A stretch of 5,814 bases of DNA from Candidatus Izemoplasma sp. (GCA_021736285.1 JAIPGE010000096.1:1-5814); one strand, 5' to 3'; positions 1 through 5,643 are shown, counted from the stretch's first letter. The notes: generated by a model not told the origin, from the letters alone. Numbers and translations: made by a program.

Positions 1-407
1 ACATTTTTTAATGTAATGTCCCGCCCTTTTTTTTGTTTTAATGTTTTTTTAAGTCGATCTATTTCTTCATCAGATAACGCATTTTTAGAATACACAACCA
101 CATCAAGGTGTTTGTTTTGATGATCTAATATTTTCTTATATTCCGCTTTAATATCTTCTAATGCATCAAGTCGATTATTATCTACTAAAACAAACAAAAA
201 ATGACGGAATAATGTGTTATCTGTCAATTTATTGACAACTGTTTTTTTATTTGCTTTGGGAACATTTGGATGTGACAAATATACCCTAACATCTTGTTCT
301 ATTTGGCTTGATATATCCTCAAAAAGCGGTGCCATTTCATTCGCTTTTTGGGTTTCATTTGCTAAAGAAAAAAGCGCTTCTGCATACTGAAACCCGAGTA
401 AACTCAT
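1..407 (-). CDS. atpH: F-type ATP synthase delta subunit, partial (C-terminus beyond window)
   Basis: The delta subunit (OSCP homologue) is part of the peripheral stalk and ties the b dimer to the top of the F1 alpha3beta3 head. The reading frame opens with MSLLGFQYAEALFSLA; YAEALF near residue 8 is the usual N-terminal delta signature. The segment FLFVLVDNNRLDALEDI (about 70-86) matches the conserved end of the N-terminal helical domain. 135 complete codons are visible and the frame is open at base 1; the family is usually about 175-180 residues, so roughly 40 residues are missing. The ATG overlaps the atpF stop in an ATGA, with a GAGGT ribosome site 9 nt upstream (417-421), so the start is well supported and translation is probably coupled to atpF. 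Identity rests on these motifs plus operon position between atpF and the expected atpA. Confidence 0.93.
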   Translation of the reverse strand, partial: MSLLGFQYAEALFSLANETQKANEMAPLFEDISSQIEQDVRVYLSHPNVPKANKKTVVNKLTDNTLFRHFLFVLVDNNRLDALEDIKAEYKKILDHQNKHLDVVVYSKNALSDEEIDRLKKTLKQKKGRDITLKN

Positions 408-928
408 GATTTCATGACCTCACTCGTTGCTTGCTCAATCCATTGTTTGTGTTTTGTTTCATCTATCTCTTTTTCAATGATTTTTTCTGCCATAAGTGTG
501 GCAACACTCACAATTTCATCGTTGATTTCTGCTTTTGCTTTTTCAACCATACTGTCTACTTCTTTATGGGCATTAGCGATGATTTTTTTGGCATCTTTCT
601 TCGCTTCATCAACAATTTCTTTGCGTTTTTCTTCACCACGTACTTTAGCTTGGTTGTATTTCTCGCTGGCACTTTCTTTAATATTAATTAATTCAGATTC
701 AGCTTCTTTTTTGAGATCTTCCGACGCTTTTTTCGTTACCTCTGCCTCTTGGTAATTTTCTGTCATTTCTTGATGACGTGTTTCTAAATAATTTGTCACT
801 TTTTCCCAAAAGAAATATCTAACAACCAAAAACAAAATCACCGTTGAGATAATCTGAATCGCCATTTCTTCAAAAGAAACACCTAAAGCTTCATTGACAA
901 AGGCCGATATTTTTTCAGCAAATCCCAT
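404..928 (-). CDS. atpF: F-type ATP synthase b subunit
   Basis: The b subunit forms the peripheral stalk (stator) dimer that holds F1 against the rotating c ring. The 174-residue protein has an amphipathic N-terminus, one membrane segment at about residues 22-40 (IQIISTVILFLVVRYFFW) and then a long, highly charged Lys/Glu/Ala-rich helix from about 42 to 155 that should form the right-handed coiled coil. The length is normal for Bacillota b subunits (about 160-175). The ATG at 928 is preceded by AGGAGG (936-941) with a 7-nt spacer, so the start is firm. It lies 26 nt after atpE and overlaps atpH by ATGA. There is only one b-type gene here (no b/b' pair), as expected for a non-photosynthetic bacterium with a homodimeric stalk. 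Confidence 0.96.
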   Translation of the reverse strand: MGFAEKISAFVNEALGVSFEEMAIQIISTVILFLVVRYFFWEKVTNYLETRHQEMTENYQEAEVTKKASEDLKKEAESELINIKESASEKYNQAKVRGEEKRKEIVDEAKKDAKKIIANAHKEVDSMVEKAKAEINDEIVSVATLMAEKIIEKEIDETKHKQWIEQATSEVMKS

Positions 929-954
929 GATTTTGCCTCCTAATGTAACTTATT

Positions 955-1221
955 TTATAATCCAAGTCCGTTTGCAAAAATCAATAAGATCGCAACAAGT
1001 AATCCGTATAACCCAGTAGTCTCAGCTAATGCTTGACCAGTAATCATAACCGTACGAATACTTCCAACCGCTTCTGGTTGACGTCCAATTGCTTCAACTG
1101 CTTTCCCTGCAGCATACCCTTGACCAATTCCAGGCCCAATTCCTGTAAGTACAGCAATTCCAGCACCTAAAAATGCCATTCCTGCTGCAAAATGTTCTGT
1201 AAAAATCGATACATATTCCAT
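955..1221 (-). CDS. atpE: F-type ATP synthase c subunit, probable Na+-binding type
   Basis: The c subunit is the 88-residue two-helix hairpin that oligomerises into the rotor ring and carries the coupling ion. Helix 1 (about 10-40) has the glycine ladder G27-G29-G31-G33-G35; the polar loop is ARG-GLN-PRO at 47-49; helix 2 (about 55-84) holds the ion-binding carboxylate Glu67. The ligand set is Pro30, Gln34, Glu67, Thr68, Thr69 and Tyr72, corresponding to P28, Q32, E65, S66, T67 and Y70 of the Ilyobacter tartaricus/Propionigenium Na+ c subunits, with a conservative Ser-to-Thr change. Length also resembles those proteins (about 89) rather than the roughly 70 residues of Bacillus H+ c subunits. 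Na+ specificity is inferred from these residues. The start ATG at 1221 has AGGAGG (1229-1234) with a 7-nt spacer. A 53-nt A/T-rich leader separates it from atpB and may raise its translation, since c is needed in many copies. Confidence 0.97.
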   Translation of the reverse strand: MEYVSIFTEHFAAGMAFLGAGIAVLTGIGPGIGQGYAAGKAVEAIGRQPEAVGSIRTVMITGQALAETTGLYGLLVAILLIFANGLGL

Positions 1222-1274
1222 TGCAATTCCTCCTAATATTTTTTATTTATATTATCTGAATTCTCAGTTAATAA

Positions 1275-1925
1275 TTACTCTTCTACTGCCATACTGATAA
1301 AAATACTTAACAACATGTAATAAACATATGCTTGAACGACACCAAAGAATATATTAAATACAGCATGTAAAAATGGACCTATAAAAATACCTGTCCAGCC
1401 TAAAATAGCATAGACAAATAAGGCTATAATACTTCCACTAATCAAATTCCCAAATAAACGTAATCCCATCGCAAATGGGGTAGACATTTCACCAATTAGA
1501 TTAATCGGGGTAAATGCCCAATGGGGACTTGCAAGATCTTTGGTACGTTGCTTAGGTTTTTTAATAAATAATGCTGAAAATTGAATTGCCAAAAAGGCAA
1601 ACAAACTGAAACTTAATGCGACACTAATATTTGAGAGTGGCGCTGTCATACCAAGTAAGCCAGCTGTATTGGCAAGTGATAAATACAGTAATATAGTAAA
1701 TAATAATGGGGTGAATTTTCGCCAGTAAGTTGGGAAAAATTCTTTTTGTGACGTGTTCACACCATCAACAAATTTAACCAAAAGAAGTGTAAATCCAGTT
1801 GGTACATCACTGGTTTTTAATTTTGATACCTTAACTCCCTGAATGATTAAAATAAACATCATTATAAAAGTTATTATCAATGATGCTTTCATCCCACTTG
1901 ATAAATTAATGTAAAACTCAAGCAT
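1275..1925 (-). CDS. atpB: F-type ATP synthase a subunit
   Basis: The a subunit is the membrane stator that provides the two ion half-channels beside the c ring. From the ATG at 1925 it is 216 residues, close to the Bacillota norm of about 220-240. Hydrophobic segments lie at roughly 12-33, 71-92, 100-121, 150-176 and 179-214. The essential arginine is Arg156 in the conserved GLRLFGN block of the fourth hydrophobic segment, preceded by PINLIGE (139-146). The last helix has the conserved FGVVQAYVYYML pattern with Gln198. A longer reading from a GTG at 1934 is possible, but that GTG sits inside the Shine-Dalgarno sequence GAGGTGA (1931-1937), which is 5 nt from the ATG at 1925; I therefore choose the ATG. 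The gene overlaps atpI by 8 nt, so it is probably coupled to it. Confidence 0.96.
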   Translation of the reverse strand: MLEFYINLSSGMKASLIITFIMMFILIIQGVKVSKLKTSDVPTGFTLLLVKFVDGVNTSQKEFFPTYWRKFTPLLFTILLYLSLANTAGLLGMTAPLSNISVALSFSLFAFLAIQFSALFIKKPKQRTKDLASPHWAFTPINLIGEMSTPFAMGLRLFGNLISGSIIALFVYAILGWTGIFIGPFLHAVFNIFFGVVQAYVYYMLLSIFISMAVEE

Positions 1926-2292
1926 TAGACTCACCTCGTTCAGTTACAAAAAAAACTATATAAAAGATAACTTTAAAAGAAAATAACCCAATGGCAGCAA
2001 CAATGACACTTAAATTATCATGAACAGCTGCCGTTACTAAAATAACTGCATAAAAGAAATATCGAAACGCATAATTGCGAACTGCCATCCGTTGTGCATT
2101 TTGTTTGTCTTGTGACAATACTTTTTTAGAGCTTTTGTAAAGCATACTCATCGTAAATAACATTGTGACAGAGCCTAGTGCGTAAGAAAGGCCCCATATT
2201 TTTTGTCCAACAATCCATAATATGACAACAACAAGTAATGTGATTGCCCACATAATTGGAAACGTTAGTAAGAAAGGGTCACGTTTATCCAT
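1918..2292 (-). CDS. atpI: AtpI family ATP synthase accessory membrane protein
   Basis: AtpI proteins are small membrane proteins encoded at the head of atp operons. They are implicated in c-ring assembly or stability and, with AtpZ, in Mg2+/Ca2+ transport. This one is 124 residues from the ATG at 2292, with four hydrophobic segments at about 12-31, 33-51, 74-91 and 95-116, plus a basic cytoplasmic stretch (53-78) ending in the Arg-rich VRNYAFRYFFY block and a later GLFSFK motif, which fit the family. An upstream ATG at 2310 would add six residues, but GGAGG (2299-2303) lies inside that stretch, 6 nt before the ATG at 2292, so the shorter form is preferred. It overlaps the AtpZ-type gene and atpB by 8 nt each. 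Assignment is from size, topology and position; sequence identity in this family is low. Confidence 0.85.
   Translation of the reverse strand: MDKRDPFLLTFPIMWAITLLVVVILWIVGQKIWGLSYALGSVTMLFTMSMLYKSSKKVLSQDKQNAQRMAVRNYAFRYFFYAVILVTAAVHDNLSVIVAAIGLFSFKVIFYIVFFVTERGESNA
1931..1937 (-). promoter_or_regulatory. Ribosome binding site of atpB inside atpI
   Basis: GAGGTGA lies 5 nt before the ATG at 1925 and forms part of the atpI codons Arg-Gly-Glu. The GTG that could be read as an earlier start (1934-1932) is part of this site. Confidence 0.85.
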
Positions 2293-2503
2293 CGTCATCC
2301 TCCATATCATTTGCTCGTTTTATCAATCTAATAACACCAATGACTATTGCAGCAAAGGCAAGCGTCACAGTAAATAACGGATTGGTATGTAACTTTGTAT
2401 CAAGAAAACGTCCTAATAAGAACATTCCTCCAATTAATACAACAATCTCAAAAGCAAATGCACTAGCAAGTGCAATGAGCTTAGCTGTATTATTTTGCTT
2501 CAT
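2285..2503 (-). CDS. atpZ: AtpZ/AtpI family small membrane protein (ATPase gene 1 type)
   Basis: This is a 72-residue protein with two membrane segments (about 8-28 and 37-57) separated by LLGRFLDTKLHTNPLFT, ending in a basic turn (IRLIKR) and an acidic tail (MEDDDG). The Gly-x-x-LD-x-x-x-x-T-x-P-x-F pattern between the helices is typical of the AtpZ / ATPase gene 1 family found before atpI in many atp operons. AtpZ and AtpI have been linked to Mg2+/Ca2+ supply and assembly of the synthase. The start is taken at the ATG (2503) that overlaps the upp stop as TAATG. There is no good Shine-Dalgarno close to it (an AGG lies about 20 nt upstream), so translation probably depends on ribosomes finishing upp. 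An upstream start (2533) would lie inside the conserved end of upp and is unlikely. Confidence 0.78.
   Translation of the reverse strand: MKQNNTAKLIALASAFAFEIVVLIGGMFLLGRFLDTKLHTNPLFTVTLAFAAIVIGVIRLIKRANDMEDDDG
2299..2303 (-). promoter_or_regulatory. Ribosome binding site of atpI inside the atpZ-type gene
   Basis: GGAGG lies 6 nt before the ATG at 2292 and within the last codons of the upstream gene. It decides this ATG over in-frame ATGs at 2310 and 2298. Confidence 0.85.
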
Positions 2504-2520
2504 TATTTGGTACCAAATAA
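2503..2520. repeat. 18-bp perfect palindrome at the upp/atpZ junction
   Basis: TTATTTGGTACCAAATAA is identical to its own reverse complement. It covers the last codons and stop of upp (Phe-Gly-Thr-Lys-stop on the minus strand) and abuts the start of the atpZ-type gene, sharing its first A. In RNA it could form a weak 7-bp, AU-rich stem with a GUAC loop. The Phe-Gly-Thr-Lys ending is conserved in the enzyme, so part of the palindrome is fixed by the protein. Confidence 0.6.
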
Positions 2521-3129
2521 CCTGTCGCCACAATCTCCCAATCCAGGAACAATGTAGCCAATTTCATTCAGTTTTTCATCCATTGCGGCTAAATAAATAT
2601 CTACATCAGGGTGCTCTTTGTTCAGTCTTTCTACACCTTCAGGACACCCTACAAGTCCGACAAATCGAATGTCTTTAGCCCCACGTTTTTTTACAGCATT
2701 AATTGCGGCTGAGGCACTACCCCCTGTTGCAAGCATTGGATCAACGACTAAGACGGTTCCCTCTTTTATTTCATCAGGAAACTTTGCATAGTATTCATGC
2801 GGCTCTAATGTTTCCTCATCACGATACATACCAACATGACCAACTTTGGCAGTTGGAATAATCATTTGAATCCCATCAACCATTCCTAAACCTGCGCGTA
2901 AAATCGGTACAATGATAACATCTTTACTAAGTTGCTTTGTAATTGTTTTTTGAATCGGTGTTTCAATTTCAACTTCTTTTGTTTCTAAATCTCGTGTAAT
3001 TTCATATGTGATTAATCCACCAATTTCGTTAACATTTTCACGAAATGCTTTTGTGTTAGTTGTTTTATCCCGAATGATTGACATTTTATGATCAATTAAC
3101 GGATGATTCAATACAGTTACTTTTCCCAT
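2503..3129 (-). CDS. upp: Uracil phosphoribosyltransferase
   Basis: The enzyme salvages uracil: uracil + PRPP gives UMP + pyrophosphate, in the cytoplasm. The product is 208 residues, matching the usual 208-209. Visible motifs are PILRAGLGM (75-83), the PRPP-binding loop VDPMLATGGSA (129-139) and the uracil-binding C-terminus GYIVPGLGDCGDRLFGTK (191-208). Other family members commonly have Ala rather than Cys200 in that segment; this looks harmless. The ATG at 3129 has AGGAGG (3136-3141) with a 6-nt spacer, located inside the end of rpiB. A longer in-frame reading to 3189 would lie entirely inside rpiB and is rejected. It starts 1 nt after the rpiB stop and its stop overlaps the next start as TAATG. 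Placement of upp directly before the atp genes is known in Bacillota. Confidence 0.98.
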   Translation of the reverse strand: MGKVTVLNHPLIDHKMSIIRDKTTNTKAFRENVNEIGGLITYEITRDLETKEVEIETPIQKTITKQLSKDVIIVPILRAGLGMVDGIQMIIPTAKVGHVGMYRDEETLEPHEYYAKFPDEIKEGTVLVVDPMLATGGSASAAINAVKKRGAKDIRFVGLVGCPEGVERLNKEHPDVDIYLAAMDEKLNEIGYIVPGLGDCGDRLFGTK

Positions 3130-3130
3130 G

Positions 3131-3574
3131 TTATCCCTCCTGATACGTATCAATTTTATTGACACGACGTTGATGCCGATTGACTTCACTGAATTCAGTA
3201 TTTACCCAAACATCAACAATCTTTAATGCTAAGTCTTCACCAATAACACGGCCACCCATTGTTAAAATGTTGCTGTTGTTATGAAGGCGGGTTGCCTCTG
3301 CGGTAAAAACATCATGAACCAATGCGGCACGAATACCTTTAACCTTATTGGCCATAATACTCATTCCAACGCCGGTTCCACACACTAAAATTCCGCGATC
3401 AAATGCGCCATCGCGGACACCTTCTGCTACTTTTTTTGCAAAATCATTGTAGTCAACACTGTTTAAAGAATAGGTTCCCATATCAGTAATATCGAATCCT
3501 TTCTCCTCCAAAAACGTTTTGATGGCTTCTTTGTGTTGGAATCCACCATGATCTGCACCTACTGCAATTTTCAT
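3131..3574 (-). CDS. rpiB: Ribose-5-phosphate isomerase B
   Basis: RpiB interconverts ribose-5-phosphate and ribulose-5-phosphate in the non-oxidative pentose phosphate pathway and so feeds PRPP synthesis. The 147-residue protein shows the RpiB/LacAB fold signatures: GADHGG (7-11, with Asp8 and His9), the active-site Cys65 in LVCGTGVGMSIMANK (63-77), RLHNNSN (96-102, His98) and the phosphate-binding RHQRRVNKI near the C-terminus (133-141). Length is typical (about 145-150). A TTG at 3580 in frame would add two residues but lies too close to the ribosome site GAGGTG (3583-3588); the ATG at 3574, with an 8-nt spacer, is preferred. LacA/LacB of the tagatose pathway are related, but the stand-alone gene beside upp favours RpiB. 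Its first-gene position makes it the leader of the rpiB-upp-atp operon. Confidence 0.95.
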   Translation of the reverse strand: MKIAVGADHGGFQHKEAIKTFLEEKGFDITDMGTYSLNSVDYNDFAKKVAEGVRDGAFDRGILVCGTGVGMSIMANKVKGIRAALVHDVFTAEATRLHNNSNILTMGGRVIGEDLALKIVDVWVNTEFSEVNRHQRRVNKIDTYQEG

Positions 3575-3582
3575 TTTCAAAA

Positions 3583-3588
3583 CACCTC
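3583..3588 (-). promoter_or_regulatory. Ribosome binding site of rpiB
   Basis: GAGGTG on the minus strand lies 8 nt before the ATG at 3574. It decides between that ATG and a TTG at 3580, which would leave only 2 nt of spacing. Confidence 0.8.
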
Positions 3589-3625
3589 ACTGTTTGTTTT
3601 TTCTCACCTATAATATATCATTACA

Positions 3626-3653
3626 ATTATATCAAAACCTATGAATAAAACAA
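3626..3653 (-). promoter_or_regulatory. Promoter of the rpiB-upp-atp operon (sigma-A type, extended -10)
   Basis: On the minus strand a perfect TATAAT (-10, 3631-3626) is preceded by TG one base further up (TGATATAAT, 3634-3626), an extended -10. A TTGTTT -35 (3653-3648) lies 16 bp upstream. Transcription would start near 3619, giving a leader of about 45 nt before rpiB. A second, weaker extended -10 (TGATATATT, 3620-3612) lies just downstream. This is the only convincing promoter I see for the operon in the window. Confidence 0.7.
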
Positions 3654-3873
3654 CCTTTTTATCAAAACTATTTGGAATGAAAAATGATTGTTCTTGTGCC
3701 AAACTAAGTTCGAATTCAAGAATACAAACTGAACAAGCGCTAATGATTGTTTTTATATTCGTCGTTACATATCATTTTTTATTTACAGTTACAAGAATTC
3801 TTATCTAAGGCTTAATTGGTGATGATTTTAGGCTTTTTAAGTAAAGAATATTTCATTCATTTCATCAAGTTTA

Positions 3874-3905
3874 TTGTACCATACATTACCAAAATATGTT
3901 ATAAT
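3874..3905 (+). promoter_or_regulatory. Promoter of the ABC exporter gene (extended -10)
   Basis: TGTTATAAT (3897-3905) is a perfect extended -10. The best -35-like hexamer, TTGTAC (3874-3879), is 20 bp away, longer than the usual 16-18. A properly spaced hexamer (TACCAT, 3877-3882) is poor, so the extended -10 probably carries most of the recognition. Transcription would begin near 3912, leaving a leader of only about a dozen bases that is essentially the ribosome binding site. Confidence 0.7.
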
Positions 3906-3912
3906 TTGTTTC

Positions 3913-3918
3913 GAGGTG
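3913..3918 (+). promoter_or_regulatory. Ribosome binding site of the ABC exporter gene
   Basis: GAGGTG lies 6 nt before the ATG at 3925. It fixes that start against a TTG at 3874, 17 codons upstream, which lies in the promoter. Confidence 0.85.
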
Positions 3919-3924
3919 TTTGCG

Positions 3925-5640
3925 ATGCTGAAAAAATTTATTAGTTATTATAAAAATCATCGTGTGTTATTCTATCTAGATACACTTGCTGCATCAATTA
4001 TGAGTGGGCTTAATTTATTGTTTCCAGTCATTGTTCGAAATTTCATAGATGATTATATTCCCAATGAAAAATTGGATTTGATTTTTACTTTTGCAGCCAT
4101 TTTGTTTTTGCTTTATCTTGTAAGAATGGGCTGCAACTTTTTTGTTAATTATTATGGACATGTAATGGGGACACGGATTGAACGTGATATGCGTATTGAT
4201 TTATTTAGAAAAATCCAAACACTAGATTCTGATTATTTTGATGAACATAAAACGGGTAGTATTATGACATATATTGTTGGTCATTTACGTGACATCTCTG
4301 AAATGAGCCATCATACCCCTGAAAACTTATTTGTATCTTTGATTATGGTTATTGGGAGTTTTGTTATTTTAGTAACGATTCATGCACCATTCACCTTTAT
4401 TGTCTTTTTCTTTATTCTCTTACTGGTTATTTTTAGTGCAATGCGTCGTAAAAAAATGCTCGATGCATCACGCAAAACACGAGCGACACATGAAGACATT
4501 AATAGTGAAATCGAAAATTCATTGGGTGGCATTCGCTTAACCAAAGCATTTACAAATGAGCATTTCGAAATGCAGAAATTTTCACATGTAACTGACCAAT
4601 ACCAACAATCCTATGATGATTTTTATTTACAGATGGGCATCTTCTCAAGTGGTACCAATTGGTTCATTGATTTACTTTATATTGCCGTGCTTGTTTTCGG
4701 TGGATATTTTGTGTATCTCGGTCAAATCACCATTGGACAATATACACAATATTTTTTATATCTTGCCTATTTAATTCAACCGATACGAACTTTAATTATG
4801 ACAATAGAACAAGTTCAAAAAGGGTGGAGTGGCTATGAAAAATTTTATAAAATATTACAAATTCAACCCAAAATATGTAATCCTGACAATCCAGTATATT
4901 TAAATAATCCACAAGGTCGCATCACATTTGAAGATGTTGATTTTACATATGAACGAAATCGGACACATGTGTTAAAGAATTTCAATTTAACTGTTAAACC
5001 AGGTCAAAAAGTTGCCCTTGTTGGCGCAACTGGTGTTGGAAAAAGTACCATTTCAAAATTAATCCCTCGCTTTTATGATGTTGAAAAAGGTGCTGTTAAA
5101 GTAGATGGAACCAATGTCAAAAATTATGATATCTACTCTTTAAGATCGAACATAGGACACGTTCAACAAGATGTTTATATTTTCTTTGGAACAATTAAAG
5201 ATAATATTTTATATGGTCGACCAGAAGCTACATATGGTGATGTTATTACTGCGGCCAAACAAGCAAACATTCATGATTTTATTATGTCCTTAGAAAATGG
5301 ATATGAAACACTTGTTGGTGAACGTGGTGTCAAACTATCAGGTGGCCAAAAACAACGTGTAAGTATTGCACGTGTATTCTTAAAAAACCCACCTATTCTT
5401 ATTTTAGATGAAGCAACATCCTCACTAGATACCATTACTGAACGTCTCATCCAGGGTGCTTTAGATAAATTGAGTAAAGGGCGCACGACACTTGTGATTG
5501 CACACCGTCTTTCAACTATTTCTAATGCTGATGAAATATTAGTATTGAGTCAAGATGGAATCAGTGAACGTGGCACACATCAAGAACTTATTGCAGCAGG
5601 TGGCTACTACGCATCACTTTACCAAGCGAGTATGAATTAA
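3925..5640 (+). CDS. ABC exporter half-transporter (permease fused to ATPase, ABCB/MsbA type)
   Basis: A 571-residue inner-membrane exporter half with a transmembrane domain (about 1-320, six hydrophobic segments near 14-37, 52-77, 134-153, 155-172, 245-265 and 270-292) followed by a nucleotide-binding domain (about 332-571). The ATPase motifs are complete: A-loop Tyr342, Walker A GATGVGKST (367-375), Q-loop Gln415, exporter X-loop VGERG (464-468), signature LSGGQ (471-475), Walker B ILILDEA (491-497) with catalytic Glu496, D-loop SSLD (499-502) and H-loop His527. It should therefore be active, most simply as a homodimer because no partner half is next to it. The N-terminus (ISYYKNHRVLFYLDTLAAS) recalls the B. 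subtilis YwjA-like group, from memory only. The substrate cannot be read from sequence; lipids or drugs are typical of the class. It is monocistronic, with its own promoter and terminator. Confidence 0.93.
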   Translation: MLKKFISYYKNHRVLFYLDTLAASIMSGLNLLFPVIVRNFIDDYIPNEKLDLIFTFAAILFLLYLVRMGCNFFVNYYGHVMGTRIERDMRIDLFRKIQTLDSDYFDEHKTGSIMTYIVGHLRDISEMSHHTPENLFVSLIMVIGSFVILVTIHAPFTFIVFFFILLLVIFSAMRRKKMLDASRKTRATHEDINSEIENSLGGIRLTKAFTNEHFEMQKFSHVTDQYQQSYDDFYLQMGIFSSGTNWFIDLLYIAVLVFGGYFVYLGQITIGQYTQYFLYLAYLIQPIRTLIMTIEQVQKGWSGYEKFYKILQIQPKICNPDNPVYLNNPQGRITFEDVDFTYERNRTHVLKNFNLTVKPGQKVALVGATGVGKSTISKLIPRFYDVEKGAVKVDGTNVKNYDIYSLRSNIGHVQQDVYIFFGTIKDNILYGRPEATYGDVITAAKQANIHDFIMSLENGYETLVGERGVKLSGGQKQRVSIARVFLKNPPILILDEATSSLDTITERLIQGALDKLSKGRTTLVIAHRLSTISNADEILVLSQDGISERGTHQELIAAGGYYASLYQASMN

Positions 5641-5643
5641 ACC

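Larger units (their letters stand above)
3575..3924. other. Divergent intergenic region between rpiB and the ABC exporter gene
   Basis: These 350 bases hold the rpiB promoter and leader at the left and the ABC-gene promoter at the right. The middle (about 3655-3870) contains no RNA gene or terminator that I can recognise. It has two short direct repeats: ATCAAAAC at 3631 and 3661, exactly 30 bp apart, and AATGATTGTT at 3683 and 3742. It also has a 10-bp palindrome AAGAATTCTT (3793-3802) and a doubtful 43-codon ORF on the plus strand (3677-3808). Base composition is clearly more AT-rich than the flanking genes. Confidence 0.7.

Noticed and set aside
414..755. Plus-strand open frames opposite atpF (also 431-691)
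   Set aside because: They are antisense shadows of the Lys/Glu-rich coiled-coil gene, have Ser/Phe-rich low-complexity products and no ribosome sites.
2256..2678. Plus-strand open frame across atpI, atpZ and upp
   Set aside because: It crosses three well-supported minus-strand genes and its product has no recognisable domain.
3130..3189. N-terminal extension of upp into rpiB
   Set aside because: The ATG at 3129 has a perfect AGGAGG and gives the family-standard 208 residues; the extension overlaps the conserved rpiB C-terminus.
3688..3736. TTGTTC/GAACAA inverted pair in the intergenic region as an RNA hairpin
   Set aside because: Only 6 bp of A/T-rich stem with a 37-nt loop; no T-tract and no structured-RNA features.
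3808..3840. Possible terminator made from the two AGGCTT copies
   Set aside because: The copies are direct, not inverted, so no stem forms; both flanking genes also read away from this site.
3874..3924. TTG start 17 codons upstream in the ABC exporter gene
   Set aside because: The extension covers the extended -10 promoter, so it would precede the transcription start; GAGGTG supports the ATG at 3925.
5271..5486. Minus-strand open frame inside the ABC ATPase domain
   Set aside because: It is antisense to the conserved signature and Walker B region; no start signals.
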